From Pachyseris speciosa (taxonomy: Eukaryota; Cnidaria; Anthozoa; Scleractinia; Pachyseridae): DNA of 64,000 nt. Positions 1 to 10,900 of this stretch are shown here, piece by piece. The notes under the pieces are model-generated. The model searched no databases, had not been told where the DNA came from, and saw nothing but the letters and a program-made list of their open reading frames with translations. Made by a program: the position numbers and the translations under genes. Numbering within the stretch: position 1 is the first letter of the stretch; each line of letters begins with the position of its first letter. The DNA lies in the NCBI GenBank assembly GCA_016490735.1, contig JAEMWC010000093.1:682001-746000 (forward strand). Reading direction: 5' to 3'.

Positions 1-60
1 CAAATAATTATAACTTGGCAACAATCTCCCTCTCACTGAAGATCGACAACAAGCTTTAGG

Positions 61-830
61 ATTTCGATTTAATGATAAAGAAACCCAAAGATTACTACAT
101 ATTGATTAAAAGCATAAAAGCACAGTTTCCAAATAACTCAAGACTTCTAAAACGAGATTTTAACCTATCCGATGATCAATATGAAAAAGGGGTTTACCCT
201 GCCTCACACAATAGCCACTGAACCATACATTAAAGCTTTCCAGTACAAGTTTCTTAATTCCATATTGTACATTAATACCAAACTCTATAAGATAGGCTAC
301 ACTGATCATGATAAATTTTCCTTCTGTAAATCAGAGCTAGAAACTTTATCTCGCCTTCTCTTCCAATGCGTGCACTCACAAACTTTTTGGAAAAACTTCA
401 AATTCTATTACTACCTCCTAACAAAAGAATTCGTGCACCTTACTTTACAGGATGTATTGATAGGAATAATAAACTTCAAATGTTCCTTACTCAATTATTT
501 GTTGTTAATTGCCAAAGTGTATTTGTGGGATTGTAGAAGAACTGAAACACTTCCAAATATAACTGGTTTCAAGCTGAAGGTTAAAATTAAATATTAGCAT
601 TAAAAACAACGCGATAGATAAATTTAATAGCAAATGGGCGTTGGCATCGGGCTCGCATGTGTACTTGTAGGTAAAGAGTAAGTAATAATTTCGTGTATGT
701 CAGTGTCTTCTGTATTTATAAAGGTCTATTATATACTATTGTCTATGTGTGTAAATAAATAATCTGCTAGTCTATATAATTGTTAGTACAGTTTTGTTAA
801 GTCTATCATAAAATAAAAAAAATTTTTTTT
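61..830 (+). pseudogene. 3' end of a LINE (reverse-transcriptase C-terminal region)
   Basis: An open frame at 172-597 (141 codons) reads IKAFQYKFLNSILYINTKLY, then FCKSELETLSRLLFQCVHS and FWKNF. This pattern (FQYK.LN..LY.N..L, then C..E.ET..L...C..S..FW) is known from the C-terminal zinc-finger-like region of L1/Tx1-type LINE ORF2 proteins. The frame ends in TAG-like AT-rich sequence, and an A/T-rich tract at about 808-830 may be the 3' tail. Only the tail of the element is present, typical of 5'-truncated LINE insertion, although the window edge also cuts it. Clade assignment is from motif memory. Confidence 0.6.
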
Positions 831-1600
831 AATTATATTTTCCGATTTAGCGCTTATCGCACCTCTCTCCGTCTGACATCACGTAATGCAATAATTTTGT
901 CATTATTCAACGAAAGATATCTTTTGCTCACATTTTATTTTCCCCTGAACCACCAGTATGTGAGAAAAAATTCAAAGATTAACTGTTAAGTTTCTTTTTT
1001 CCCGACCGAGAAAAGCGAGACTCGCTAGGTTATGTTTTGCAATAAATTTCGCAATGCACGCGTTAAACTTGTTCCCCGAATTGCGCTTATCTTTTATCGC
1101 TGAAAGTTATGATTGTTTCGTATCTCTGTTCGCGACGATTGCATTCGCAAAGAAATTTGCGGTGATTTCTTTGCGGTGAATTTTAAACTGATTTGGCCGT
1201 AAGAAGAGATTAACTGGGACGTTAAAATATTTCTGTCCGTCAAGGTAATTTACAAACAGCTATTTTGTCTTTGTTTAAACAGAAAACCGATAATATTGCC
1301 TTGACATTCACGTCTGCAACACTTTCAAACTTTCCAGGGGGATTGGGGGTGTTTTAAACGATTCTGCAAATTCCAGTTTCATTCCTACACGAAGCCGAGG
1401 CTGTAAAGACTGCGCACTTTACATAAAAGCCCATGCAAAAAGTAATGTGGGAGCGCAATTTTAGCAACCATAGGAATTTTAGGAATTCAAAGAATCTTTA
1501 ATCGTCGCGGCTTTACGCACAGGCAACCTTACGCACAAGGGTGCCACAGCGAAGCGAGAGTCCGATTTGTTAATCACGAGTATCATTAGACAGAATTGGA
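831..1600. other. No gene recognised
   Basis: No convincing open frame, RNA or inverted repeat is seen here. The sequence is AT-rich intergenic DNA leading into a dispersed repeat. Confidence 0.4.
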
Positions 1601-1611
1601 CGACACGAAGT

Positions 1612-1965
1612 CCAGTTACTTATCAATTAACAATTATTCACCGAAGTGGAGGTGGCTAGTGGTGAATATCCACCACTTTTCACCGACACTGAGGTGAATA
1701 ATTGTTTTAGTATATACCACACAAGCTGAATAATTAGCGGACCTAAACATTACTTTATGTGTGACAATATACTGACAAGTGGTTGGAAATTGAAAAATCT
1801 CGCGCGCCGGCTGCTCGAAGGTGAATAGTATAACAACTATTCTCCTCAGTGTAGATGGCTAGTGGTAGATATTTACCGAGCCGCGAGATAAATATCCACC
1901 ACTAGTAACCGACACTGAGGTGAATAGTTGTTTTAGTATATTTAGTATGAGATAATATACACCAC
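1612..1965 (+). repeat. Dispersed repeat with internal short hairpins (two partial units)
   Basis: Two related units lie back to back. Each has AATTATTCACCGAAGTGGAG-like sequence or its relative, a central stretch with TATCCACCAC, then GACACTGAGGTGAATA. Ends of each unit are complementary, so each can fold. A third relative is at 11455-11765 and a fragment of the far end is at 3836-3915. The repeat has no coding capacity, so a non-autonomous element is likely. Its superfamily is not determined. Confidence 0.6.
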
Positions 1966-2193
1966 AAAAATTTGATTTTAATTCATATATTCCAGCAACG
2001 ATTGCAATATTTTCCGGGCGCAAAGGACTGAAACAACAAGCCGGCCGTTTTCTCGCTGACAGATAAAATTTCTGAAGACATTTCTGGTGGCGACATTTCT
2101 TCAAATGGAGTTGCAAACTCTCTTTGTATTTGAAACAATTCTGTAAAAAATATCATTCAACTTTTGGTTTTCAAGTGAACAAGTGAGGTTACG

Positions 2194-2240
2194 CAAGATA
2201 CATACATACACACATACACACACATACATACATACATACT
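2194..2240. repeat. ACAT/ACAC microsatellite
   Basis: A run of CATA and CACA tetranucleotides. It lies exactly at the 3' boundary of the minus-strand LINE remnant and is probably its microsatellite tail. Confidence 0.75.
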
Positions 2241-3690
2241 TTATTTGTCATGTAGGTCATTAAAAGGCAACTAAAAAGCTGATGTGGACCTACAAACTAA
2301 AGCTTATCTACAAAAATTTAAATATAATAATGTTAACAAACTTTTGAATTATTTACAATGATACATCTGAGTAAGGAAAAATATAATACTTAGTAAGATA
2401 ATAATTTGATTGGTTAATTGGCTATGGTGTTAAGAAAATAAATAAAATAATAAAAATAACATTAATGTATGTAATTTACAATGGCTTTGTTTGTTCCCTG
2501 TAATCCATTAAATGCTATTTTATCTAAAATGTCAGATTTTGCTTTGAGAGCAGATTTAAAAGAAACAACGTTGGGTTTGCTCTTTAAGTACATGGGTAAG
2601 TTATTCCATAGAATAGACGCACGATGCGAGAAGGAAGATCGAAGAAAGTCACTTTTAGGGCGTTGCACGTACAGTTTCAGACTGTCTCTGAAATTTCTCA
2701 ACGAAGAGTGTTTGGTAAATAGAGAGTTTATACCAGCCGGAGCTCTTTTGTAAAATGCTTGAAAAATTATTCTTGCAATCCTCTTTTTGTAAATGTTCGA
2801 TAATGACTTCCATTTTGCCACTGCCAGGACTTCAGTGCTTAGAGTGGATTCCTTAATATTAAAAATTAATCTCGCTGCTCCGATGGGAATGTCCTCTAGG
2901 GTCTGAAGTGTCTTTGATGATCCCCATAGTGCAATTGAGTAGTAATACTTGGAATTATACCCTTGAAATAAATTGACTCTAAGATGCGATTTTCGAGACC
3001 TTTTAAATGCTTAAGTTTCTTTACTCTTGCTGAGAAACGTTTGCTCAACGATTTTACATGTGGCGACCAAGAGAGTTTATTGTCGATGTGAATCCCTAAA
3101 CATGTAGCTTTAGAAACAAAGGACAGCTCATTAGGCCCTAAACTAATCTTTTGTAAGGGCCGATGAATGTAGATTTGGAGAGCAACATTAGTTCAGTTTT
3201 AGCAGGATGGATAGTCATGAAATTATCCTTGGCCCATTTGTTTAAGTCGGTGATCGCCTTCTGTATATTAAGTAAGACTTCATCAACAGTATTTCCAATG
3301 CAGAAAGCTGTGGTGTCGTCTGCAAACATTTCAACAGAAGCGTTCGTCGTGGCTCTGGGTAGATCATTTGAGTAAATGCTGTAAAGTCTGGGACCGAGTA
3401 AGGATCCTTGGGGCACGCCAGTATCTATTTCCAACAATTCTGAATTTGAACCATTTACAGTCACACATTGTTTACGATTTTCGAGAAAGTTTAAGAGCCA
3501 CTCGTAAAAGGAGCCACTTATGCTTGTAGAGTGAAGTTTATCCGTGAGAGCTGTGTGGTTGACGCAATCAAACGCTTTTAAAACCGTTAATGAGAGCAGA
3601 AGAAGCTCAGGTAAGCCGCCCTTTCTGAAGCCCCATTGATTCAAAGAGATTAATTTGCATTTGTAAACAACACCTGTCTCCATTGGTTTT
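2241..3690 (-). pseudogene. Decayed non-LTR retrotransposon (reverse transcriptase C-terminal half)
   Basis: The minus-strand frame 3683-3138 carries reverse transcriptase landmarks: LKAFDCVNH, DTGVPQGSLLGPRLYSIYSND, the catalytic FADDT block, then LNKWAKDNFMTIHPAKTE. The protein continues in a shifted frame (LGPNELSFV, LSWSPHVKSL) and again at 2821-2462 (KRIARIIFQAFYK, SFSHRASILWNNLP). There are thus at least two frameshifts, and residues before LKAFDC are missing. The element is truncated at its 5' end (right) and ends at the left in a microsatellite. It belongs to the CR1/Jockey-like group, with no finer clade assigned. It cannot encode an active enzyme. Confidence 0.8.
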
Positions 3691-3740
3691 TATCGATAAA
3701 CTCCGGGGTAAAAAAAACATTACCTTTAAACATAGCCTTA

Positions 3741-3800
3741 CACGCAGTCGTTTTTAGGGGACTCGTATTTAAACACGAGTCCCCTAAAAACGACTGCGTG
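3741..3800. repeat. Perfect 26-bp inverted repeat with 8-nt spacer
   Basis: The arms at 3741-3766 and 3775-3800 are exact reverse complements around ATTTAAAC. Outside it lies a fragment of the dispersed repeat family. Confidence 0.85.
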
Positions 3801-3835
3801 AGTCAATCAGAGCGCCCCTTCAACGCCATCCATGG

Positions 3836-3915
3836 GTACTAATACTTGCTAATGACCTCCGAGTAAGCCAATCATAGCGCGCGAAAAGCACTATTCACTT
3901 GTGTGGTATATACTA
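3836..3915 (+). repeat. Fragment of the 1.6-kb/11.5-kb dispersed repeat
   Basis: It contains TACTTGCTAATGACCTCC and CACTATTCACTTGTGTGGTA, near-identical to 11688-11760, so it is the same repeat family's far end. Confidence 0.65.
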
Positions 3916-4640
3916 ATCAAAACGAATAAATTCTGAAAAACAACAGTTTACTCAACAAAATGCACGACAACAGCGCGCGCGAAATGACACGTACTGTCCA
4001 ATTACACAGGCATGACGCGTAAATTGTCCTATTACACTGTCCAATTACAAGCATGACGCGTACACTGTCCTATTAGTGCTCAAATAGGGCTGCTGATAAC
4101 CAATCACGTTCGAGAATTTTGTTATAGTTTTGATTATTTTATTTCTCTGAAACAAGAATTGATTTTCCGGCAAAATGTCCCTAAAAATGCTTAATGCTTT
4201 TGCCTCACTAAAATGCTAAAAAAAAATTGCTAGCATGATGTACAAAAGCCTAAAAATGCCACAGTAGAGGTCACATTTCATTTTCTTATCATCGGTACAA
4301 GTTTTAGTAAATGTCTGAAGCTTACGACCGTCGCATGTAACTTCTGCGCTGCTCGCGCCATGCAAGAAATCGTATACAACACTCGTCACACATTTCCTAC
4401 ACCTACGACTGTCGTAGAGAAGCATTCACACGGCACTAGTTTGTGCTACGTTGTGTCGTATATGTCAAGACGCACGCGCGCGACAATCGTACCGTGTAAA
4501 TCGGCCTTGCAACTACCAGGACGAAACTGTACAGTGCCCAATTGACGATTTTGTAGAATCCTACAAGCAAGAGCTGAAACAAAAAACTAGGATGAGCTCA
4601 AATCAGTATCGATGTAAACAACCCGAAACTAATGTACCTA

Positions 4641-4880
4641 TCAATTGAAATCCCCCCCCTCCCCCGGGGACAGGGTGGGGATTTGACTTCATGTCAAATA
4701 AAATGGTGATAAACCCTCACCCTACTGGTACTAAAACACCCACCTACAGTCCTGTAAGAGGAAAATTGAACATGGCAAATCTTGAGAAATCCCCACCCCC
4801 CAAGGGCAAAATATGCTGTCAAATTTGATCAAACACCCCTCGTTCCCCCCCCCCCCCCCCCGATTCCACCTTGACCCGGG
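4641..4880. repeat. C-rich low-complexity stretch
   Basis: Contains C8 and C5 runs at about 4650-4665 and an uninterrupted C17 at 4845-4861, with GGGTGAGGG on the other side. No coding frame. The remainder of 3916-5320 shows no gene I can support. Confidence 0.6.
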
Positions 4881-5325
4881 GGTGAGGGTTCGGGATTTCA
4901 TTTGATAAGTGCCTAAGAGAAATTCGTGCCAATGAAAATTGTGATTTGCACGCACTATTTTTCCCGTGCTTAGCGCTAGTTACGTCCATTTGCTTCGAGT
5001 TTTAATCGGTTGTGCTGTTTGTGCAGAGTAATTACTTAGGATCTACGACACTCGGCTGAAAAACACTCATCTTAATTTCGCAAACTTTATTGAGTGCTTT
5101 AATACAAACTTCAATCGCACCATCAAAATGTACAAATTTTTCTTTACAAGTTTTTCCACTAATAATTTGTTAAAATTTCAATAGCCTACCTACGTAATTA
5201 CATGATGTAAGCCTTTACATGCCCTGCTCTTAGCTGGCTATGTACAAAAACTATCAATAATTAACACAAATGACAAAAATGTATTTAAAATAATAGGAAA
5301 AATTATACTAAGAAGCAATGCTTAC

Positions 5326-5680
5326 CCTACCAAGAGCCTCCAGAATCTGAGGATTTTTAACTGGTGTAGGAGTTTGATGCAAAATACAATTTAGCGCTTT
5401 ACAATGCAATTCCTTGAAAAATCCTTTAATACATATTAAAACCTAGGAAACTAAAAGTAATGACTAAAATACTGCAAAAGGGTGGTACAAATTAATTTAA
5501 GTACAAAATTATTAAATTCCTATGAAAAAGGTTTATTCAAATACACTCATCACGCCCATTATAAGAAACTAGAAGAGCTTCAAGGTGCTCCATCACACAG
5601 CCATTTATTCTTAGCTTCCCCAATTTTGTATGCTGAGCATAATCAAACTTAGGGAATGTGTTTGGCTTTTCAAGCTTTTC
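5326..5680 (-). CDS. Two exon-like frames of an unidentified gene
   Basis: Read on the minus strand, an acceptor at 5681-5682 opens a frame (5680 down to 5537) beginning EKLEKPNTFPKFDYA and containing LRINGCVMEHLEALL before a stop. A second block, 5442 down to 5326, has acceptor TTTCCTAG, is open for 39 codons (VLICIKGFFKEL, HQTPTPVKNPQILEALGR) and ends at a good donor GTAAGC. The amino-acid composition looks coding, and the two could join if the weak donor GTTTCT near 5569 is used. I do not recognise the family. The gene would continue off the left edge. It lies downstream of cyclin E on the same strand, but it is not part of cyclin E, whose stop codon is at 7906. Confidence 0.35.
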
Positions 5681-6118
5681 CTGGCAAAAACAGACTAAAG
5701 TTTAAGTAATGTTGAATCTGATTGAGGGGACAAAAAGATTTTAAGAGTAAACTGCAGTCTTCAACACTTCTCCAAATTGTTACAAATTATGCTTACATTT
5801 GACTAAAATATTCCCTAAAATTTACCTCTGGTACAAACACTTTTTACTTGTAGTCACAAGTTCATTCACCTTGAACTACTTCAAATTGACAACTATACCA
5901 AGTTGTTGGTTAACTGAAAAGATTGAATGCTATAATTTGCAACTTATTACACTCCTTATTGAAACAAAAAAAATTGTAGGCATTATGGTCTTAAAAACAT
6001 TCTTTAAATTACCACTTGTTAAAATCCTTGTTTTGAGAAAACAGACTTCGATTCCTCAATTCAAATATACAATATTCAGCCACCACATTCCATCTACTTC
6101 CTCTGAATGATGATGGGT

Positions 6119-6498
6119 TGTGGTGCTGGTATGTACATAATGAGTAGATAGCAGTCCAAAAACGTTTTTTCGAATTCCACTGTGTTTTTGCCCTCAAATT
6201 GTCATTCAAAGTTCCCACTTGAGCCACGCCCATCAAACTTGACCGAGCCAGTAAGGGGCATGGGTCTATTCCTGGTTTGACGTCACAAACTGATTTGCAT
6301 CGCATTTAGTCTTTGTAAAGAAGCATGCAAAGTAGTTTGTGATGTCAAACCAGGAACAGACCCACGCCACTTACTTGCTCGGTCAAGTTTGATGGGCATG
6401 GCTTAAGTGACGATTTCAGGGCAAAAACAAGGTGTAATTTGAAAAAAAAAATTTTTTTTTTGAACAGCTATCTACTTTATGTACATACCAGAACCACA
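6119..6498. mobile_element. Foldback MITE 1
   Basis: The outer ends (GGTATGTACATAA.GAGTAGATAGC and its complement near 6470-6492) and the inner arms (CTTGACCGAGC... at 6238 against GCTCGGTCAAG at 6379) show one long imperfect inverted repeat of about 180-bp arms. There is no coding frame. Confidence 0.75.
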
Positions 6499-6670
6499 AA
6501 AAAACAGAAGACAATACAGACACTTTAACATAAAGTACCACTTATAATTTTTTCCTCAGGCTCCAGGAAAAATAGCATAGTAATAGCCAATACCCATTTC
6601 CAAGCTGCTTTGAGCCTCGTTATCAAAGCGAGGCTACACACACTCTTCATTATTAGTCAAATACAGAGGA

Positions 6671-6784
6671 TATTACATGGCCACAAGGAGATATGAAATT
6701 CCTCTTTGAGTGTTGAAAACTTGAAAACTTTTTGAGTGTTCAACTGTCAAGACAAATTTCATATCTCCAAGTAGCCATGTAATA
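6671..6784. repeat. Foldback repeat 2
   Basis: TATTACATGG...GAGATATGAAATT is matched by AATTTCATATCTCC...CCATGTAATA, giving arms of about 30 bp. Confidence 0.7.
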
Positions 6785-6794
6785 GAGTCCTAAG

Positions 6795-7092
6795 TGATGA
6801 CGTCACAAAAACTAAATTTGTGAAAGGATGGGATTTGTTTAGACATTCAGAAAGAATATAAGGCCTACTTGCCAAAAATTGGCATTTTCCTACAGTTTAA
6901 GAGCGAGATATTAGCACTGTTATGCTCTGCTGAGTCAAATTTAGAAGGATTTGTATGGAGTCAGCAGAGCATAACAGCCAATTTGCCTTGACATGCTGAG
7001 TTTTGCCAAGTTAGTATTTTTCATCTTGCTCTTTCTGAAAATCTCAACAAATCTCATAATTTCAAGAATTTAAATATTTGTGATGTCCCACT
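6795..7092. repeat. Foldback repeat 3 with inner palindrome
   Basis: The outer arms are TGACGTCACAAA...TTTCTGAAAATCTC-type complements. An inner palindrome GTTATGCTCTGCTGA / TCAGCAGAGCATAAC lies at about 6919-6983. Confidence 0.6.
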
Positions 7093-7101
7093 TTAGAACT
7101 C

Positions 7102-7267
7102 TTATATAAACACCAATGAAATAGCAAACCATTTCACTTTAATACTTCTTACTGCCCCAAACGACATAGTTTATTATGTAACCATAGCAACGGTGATCTT
7201 TTCAGGTACGAAGATAACATGTTGTCACATGCACAGAAATCACCTGGTATTTCATTGGTGTTTATAT
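7102..7267. repeat. Foldback repeat 4
   Basis: TATATAAACACCAATGAAAT at the left is complementary to ATTTCATTGGTGTTTATAT at the right. Confidence 0.65.
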
Positions 7268-7584
7268 CCATATGAAAGAACTTTGCATTATGACTCGCTT
7301 TGATAAGGGGGCTGAGGGGAATTAGGAAATTGGCTATTTCCCTGCCACCTCTTGTAAGCGTATATTTATACATTTTGTTCACCTTTCCTTGTTTGTATGT
7401 GTGATCTAAATATTCTAAGCTTCTTTTGTTAACTTCTCAGACTCTCAGACGTGTGTGAGAAAAATGTTTTCCACTTCTTTCACTCCTCGGCCTGCAGAAA
7501 ACAACTTTAACACTTCATCTGTTCCTTTGTATGATGAATTATGGTTTATGAGTAGTTTCAGTATGTATTTAGGCCACTATATGT

Positions 7585-7590
7585 TTTATT
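7585..7590 (-). promoter_or_regulatory. Candidate polyadenylation signal of cyclin E
   Basis: AATAAA on the minus strand, 316 nt past the cyclin E stop codon. It is the first canonical hexamer I see downstream. Not otherwise supported. Confidence 0.3.
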
Positions 7591-7905
7591 CTATTTACAA
7601 TGAAATCAGATTTGCAGTTGTCAAATTTCCTTGTTAATGGTAATTGGTAAGCGTTGCCTTATATTGTTTCATGGAAACTTACTTTCTGTGATGGAGAGAA
7701 TGTCTTCTATTTCAGACCTCAAGATAGGTGACGTACATGTACTTAGTAAATTAAGTAGAGTTAATGACATGGCATGGCATGGATATTTTTTAATAAAATC
7801 TCTGAATTCATTTTTGAGATTTCAGAGAAATGATTTGCCTCAAAGTGTGTCTGTTTTCTCAAACAAAGATTTGTTAAACTAAAAATGAAATATTGATTAA
7901 TTGTT

Positions 7906-10900
7906 TCAGTCTATTAGTATGACAGAGCTAGCTACAGGTTTCTTCGTGCTACTTGGGGGAGTCAGAGGTGCAAATGATTCTACAACTGGCGACACAGATC
8001 TGTTTTCCGTTTGCAGTGATCTGCGACTGTTTTGGAGAGTTTGAACTTTATCCTGAAATGAAATCAGAGCAATCAGTTAGAATGGGTCAATTATGTTGGC
8101 TTCAGTAATTACAAACCACCTGGAAATAACAGCCAAACAATACAAGCAAGAGATTTGCTGTTTGTGTGTTGACGATACATACAAACAGAATAACTTTATT
8201 TGATAAGTAGGTTGAAATGGCCAATGTCAACCTTAAAAAATAAAAAATTAATCCAAATCAAATATTGTGGTAAAAAAAAAAAAAACCATGTAACAGGTGG
8301 CAGACCAATTGGCTATTCTAAGGCACTTTTTACATGGACGCGGTTTATAATAATTTAGAACTTATCTACATATATTTGTTACCGCATTGGTTTCGATGCA
8401 CTTGTGCTTTTCGTTTACACAGCACCGGTCAAGTTCATTATCAGAACCGGGTTGTTTTGAAAACACTTTCAAAAGTGGAGTGTTTTCAAAATGATACGGT
8501 TTCATTGGTCATGTAAACCACAAAATGGCATTGATTTAAAAACAGTTACTTATTTTGGTGAGAAATTGGCTGGCTCATGAAGGCTAAATATGGTGAACCT
8601 CACACGGAGTGCGACACTTTTTTGCACAATCACAATTTAAGTTTGCTTTTTCAGCTTTCATATATTTTACTCCCTATAAACCGAGAGGCATATCATAATA
8701 ACAGGCAGAGATGTCTTGAAATGTTGACTTTTTAGTCAATACACTCCAGAATAACCAAGACAAAAAGCAAAACGACGATTCTGGATTTGGCCTGGGAGAA
8801 CTCGTGTTTTGTGGGACAACTTTTTTAACAGTGTTATGCTTCCAGAAGAATGCCTGAGAACAAGATGCCATATCGTAAACGGTTGGATAGGTTCTGTGTA
8901 AACACTTTGAAACTGTGTCATTTTTGATGCAGTGCGAGGTCATGAAACCTTGTCAGTTGGAAACTGCATCCATGTAAACAGTGCCTAAAAGTGTGGCCAT
9001 GGAGTTGTGTATCATGGCTAGCAAGAAACAACTCCAACTAGTGGTCAAAGTGGGCTGGAACCTGGGACCTCCAGATTACAAGTCAGACACCCTAACCACT
9101 AGATGATGCAGCCCAGTCTTGTGGGTGGTTTGTTCCTTGTACTCAGCAAAGAACAGGAGTTTTAACAGATTAACTGCATGTACATGTACACAGTAAATTT
9201 AAGGAGGTCACCTTCTAACTTCTCAATTTGCAGTACAGACCACTACCAGGCCTGCATAGACTGGGAAAACTAACTGGTCTTCTTAATTACTGCCGTAAGG
9301 AACACCTGCACACTTTCACAACTTGAGAGATAATAGTATGAGAAAAAAGAGCATAATCTAATGCTAAGCTTCAATCAAAATGGGGGCATCACTTACCAGT
9401 AATGCTAATTCAACTGAGTGTGTTTGGATGTTGTGAGCATCTTCACGTGCAACATGTTCAAAACTTCTAAGTGTGACAACTCCCTTCTCCATTGTAACGT
9501 CAGCAAAACATTTCATCCACTGAATACAAGGATAAAGCTCCTCCCAGCTGTGGCCTGCAAGGGGTCAAAGAAAAAGAATAAATAAAAAATTATAGTCTAG
9601 TATAGAGGTCTCTTGATTGGTTTTGAAAATCTTTGTTATTTGAAGGGCTGAGGGCATAAACTGCCTATGTGTAGTTTTAGGTGTTTTTTTTGCATACGTT
9701 ATTTCTCGAAAACGAAAAAGAAATCGGTGAAAAAAAATACGGGACAATGTTTTTGAATCAAAATGCAGTTTACATGCAAAAATTTGGACAAATCCAAGCG
9801 AACTAAAAAAACGGCCGAAAATTACACATAGGCAGTTTATGCCCTCAGCCCTTCATTTCATGTAACACACTGGCAAGCTTGTACTGAAAATGATTAATGA
9901 TGGATTTGACAAATAGCACTTATCACTTACCAACTAAGTTTGCATTGAATTTAGGGAAATGCCACATAAAGCCATTGTAAAGTGAGAGCACCATCTGCTT
10001 TATCTACCCAAACCCTCCAGTTTGTCTGTTACTTAATTCTCTCTAAGTTGGACCCAAGTTCATGCCAGAAACACAGCACTCATCCCTTAGATGTTGACTT
10101 GGTAGGGGAAGGTGAGGAGGGGGGAGGGGTGAGGGGTGTAGGGGGTCTCCCTCCACTGCTTTACCTCACCTGTGACTTGTTCAATGTTAACAGGAAGCAT
10201 GTGGTACACAGCTGTTGCTGCCAGAATGCTATACGAGAACTGCAGAGAGCCTATGTCTAGTACACATAGATCTAAGAGCTGCAGAAAAAAAGCAAGTTAC
10301 ATCATTAATATTATTTTAATTAAATAACATGACTTTAACAAGTAGAAAGTTTCTACCAAAAAAAGTCAACCCTAGCCTCACTTCCCTTAAAGTGCCAATA
10401 ACAAAAAACTTATAAATTTCTCATGCGAATCTAAGCATCAGCCTATGAACTTCTGCAAAAACATTTTTGAACAAAACATGAATTTTTAATGTTTTTTAAA
10501 AACTTGAAAATCCTATATTTTTGCTGTCGACCCACCCCCGCTGAAAATGAGGCTCACTTGATAAAGACAGTGATGTATGTTCAGGAACGCATGAGAATAA
10601 ACAGCTATAAATAAGTATTTGCCATGGGGAGGAAGAACATGACTTGTTTTCAACTGAGATGAGAGCAAGACGCAAGTCACATGTTCCTGAACATATGTCA
10701 CAACTCCTGCCAAACCAAGAAGAACTGAGAGGAGACTAATGCAAATGGTGGACAAAAATGGTGGCAAAGTTGAAAGTTTTTAAAAATCTGTGTTTTGTCC
10801 AAATTGAAAAATTGTTTTGCAGATGTTCATTGGGTGATGTTTAGATTCATAAGAGAAATTATTATTATTTTTTTATGGGCACTTTCAGAGGTTGCATCAC

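Noticed and set aside
6009..6305. 98-codon minus-strand frame
   Set aside because: It coincides with one arm of a foldback MITE, and the same sequence in the other arm is not open.
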